A program made the position numbers and the translations under genes. A DNA stretch of 64,000 nucleotides from Dromaius novaehollandiae. Taxonomy: Eukaryota; Chordata; Aves; Casuariiformes; Dromaiidae. Every line of letters begins with the position of its first letter. Position 1 is the stretch's first letter. Below, one piece after another: positions 62,695 to 64,000 of this stretch. The notes beneath the pieces were generated by a model. It saw only the letters and a program-made list of their open reading frames with translations. It did no database searches and had not been told where the DNA came from. The stretch spans positions 58,876,841 through 58,940,840 of the forward strand of contig NC_088132.1 in assembly GCF_036370855.1 (NCBI RefSeq), in the 5' to 3' direction.

Positions 62695-64000
62695 CCCTTT
62701 CATCGGGCCCCATTTCCAACACTGAATATATTAAGACTTACTCTCGGGTCGTACCCAGCAGGAAGCAATTCTGCTTCAGCAAAGGACTAAGTAGATGAAC
62801 TAATGGATCTCTCTCATATCATATTTTGACAATGTTCCACTTTCTAAATAACTTGTCACTTAAAAATGAAAACCAAAAAGACCCCAGAGTAAACCCTCTC
62901 CACAAAACAGATTCTAACAAACATGAATTTCAGGGTTCCGCACAGCTGAATGCAGTAACATACAGCCAAGGATGAACTTCTAGAATACGCTGTTATTTGC
63001 TAAAATAAGCAAGATTGTGCTCTGGCTGCTATTCCTACAAACATTCCCATCTGGCCTCAACAAACTAGGGAGAAGAGTGATGCAATTTCCATGGCACCTC
63101 CACTCTCAAAGCCAGACACCCACCAACTAGGTGTCAGCAAGCTCTTACACAAGTCGTCTCAAATTACAACTTTGCACCAAGACACGAAACTGGTTCCCTC
63201 TAACATCTGTTAACCTAATTGGTTCCTATGAGCCTGTAACAATTAAACCTGTTGTTGCAGGGAGGAACAAGGAAAGGGAATTTTATATAGCCACAGCTGG
63301 GCAGTTAGCAGAACAAATGGACCCCATCTGTATCAACGATTCTCACCAAAATCCAGTTATGAAGCTGTGAGAACAAGCCATAAATGAGGCCGATTGCTTC
63401 AGCAATTGGAGTGAGCTCCAACTGCTCATCAGCTGCTCTGTCACAACAACGACCATAGGCAGCGTGCAAAGGCTTAAGAATCTCAAATCAGCAAATTTAA
63501 CAATCCTGGAAGAAGGAAGAAAGACTACCACCATGCCAAATATGGACTGAATCACTTGTTCAAAGTAAAAACAGAGTTCCTCTACAATACATGACAGAAT
63601 TGGCAGTTTTTAGTTGGCCTGTATTAAGAGGGAAAAAATTTGGAATCAAAGTCCATGATTAGATTTAAAATGTTTTTAAGAAAAAGCGAAGTATTGCAAC
63701 AGTTAAGCAAATTCAGCTCTTCACTGATGCAGAATATTTCATTGAATTTAAGTCAGAAATAGAACCTTTTTCCTCCAAAAGAAAAAATACAAATAGAACA
63801 AACTCATACCCAGCTTTGTATTGACCCCAGTTCTGCAAACACTTACATATGAGCCTGTCTCTATACACACTGAGATGATTTTTAATTTCAGGAGGAATCT
63901 GCATGAGGGTTCACAGACCAGGAGCTATATTGTCTTCCATATCATCAGCATTCAGCATAAGGAGAGAAGCTAACAGTTCATAAGTTTTGTAAAAGATCTG

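Larger units (their letters stand above)
27235..64000 (-). other. LHFPL2: LHFPL2 5' intron(s) / upstream region
   Basis: In 36.8 kb there is no recognisable coding exon on either strand; every open frame is short and without known domains. Mammalian LHFPL2 has non-coding 5' exons far upstream of the coding exons, so this is read as its 5' intron(s). It is mostly AT-rich, with GC patches near 31.3, 32.9, 33.2-33.6, 38.8, 43.45 and 48.0 kb, plus the simple repeats listed separately. From about 52 to 64 kb I see nothing but AT-rich sequence and minor repeats. The main promoter is probably to the right of the window. Confidence 0.6.

Noticed and set aside
1..64000. CRISPR arrays, prokaryotic operons, rRNA or tRNA genes
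   Set aside because: No repeat-spacer pattern, clover-leaf sequence or bacterial gene organisation was seen; the window is ordinary vertebrate genomic DNA.

Overview
This window looks like a vertebrate, most likely bird, nuclear genome segment. Three coding exons can be recognised, belonging to two well-known genes that sit tail to tail: the final exon of SCAMP1 on the + strand at the left edge, and both coding exons of LHFPL2 on the - strand. The SCAMP1-LHFPL2 convergent arrangement is the same as on human 5q14. In birds that block is Z-linked, so I infer an avian Z chromosome. The bird call rests on compactness, the absence of any recognisable recent transposon in 64 kb, and proteins very close to, but distinct from, the mammalian ones. 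No similarity search was run.

Layout: 1-149 is the 3' end of the last SCAMP1 intron. 150-314 is the last SCAMP1 coding exon, followed by its 3' UTR (candidate ends near 0.64 kb and 3.35 kb), which contains a striking 220-nt polypyrimidine tract seeded by a perfect (CCTCTC)11 array. About 3.4-6.5 kb is the gap between the two gene ends. About 6.5-10.9 kb is the probable LHFPL2 3' UTR, read leftwards, with a good CTCF-type motif at 8671. 10882-11138 is the last LHFPL2 coding exon. 11139-26766 is a 15.6-kb phase-1 intron whose middle (19-23 kb) holds three compact CpG islets and a perfect cAMP-response palindrome. 26767-27196 is the first LHFPL2 coding exon. Joined, the two exons encode exactly 228 residues, the usual length of the family member. 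27.2-64 kb is intronic or upstream sequence of LHFPL2. The main promoter is probably beyond the right edge, though a CpG islet with a usable splice donor at 31.2-31.45 kb could be an internal 5' exon.

The two genes are not functionally coupled in any way the sequence shows. SCAMP1 is a four-pass carrier protein of recycling vesicles. LHFPL2 is a four-pass tetraspan protein of the claudin-like LHFPL family. Everything else is non-coding: microsatellites, homopolymer tracts, a few tandem duplications and GC islets. I found no new biological system. The most interesting leads are the intronic regulatory cluster, the polypyrimidine tract in the SCAMP1 3' UTR and a possible extra N-glycosylation site in avian LHFPL2.
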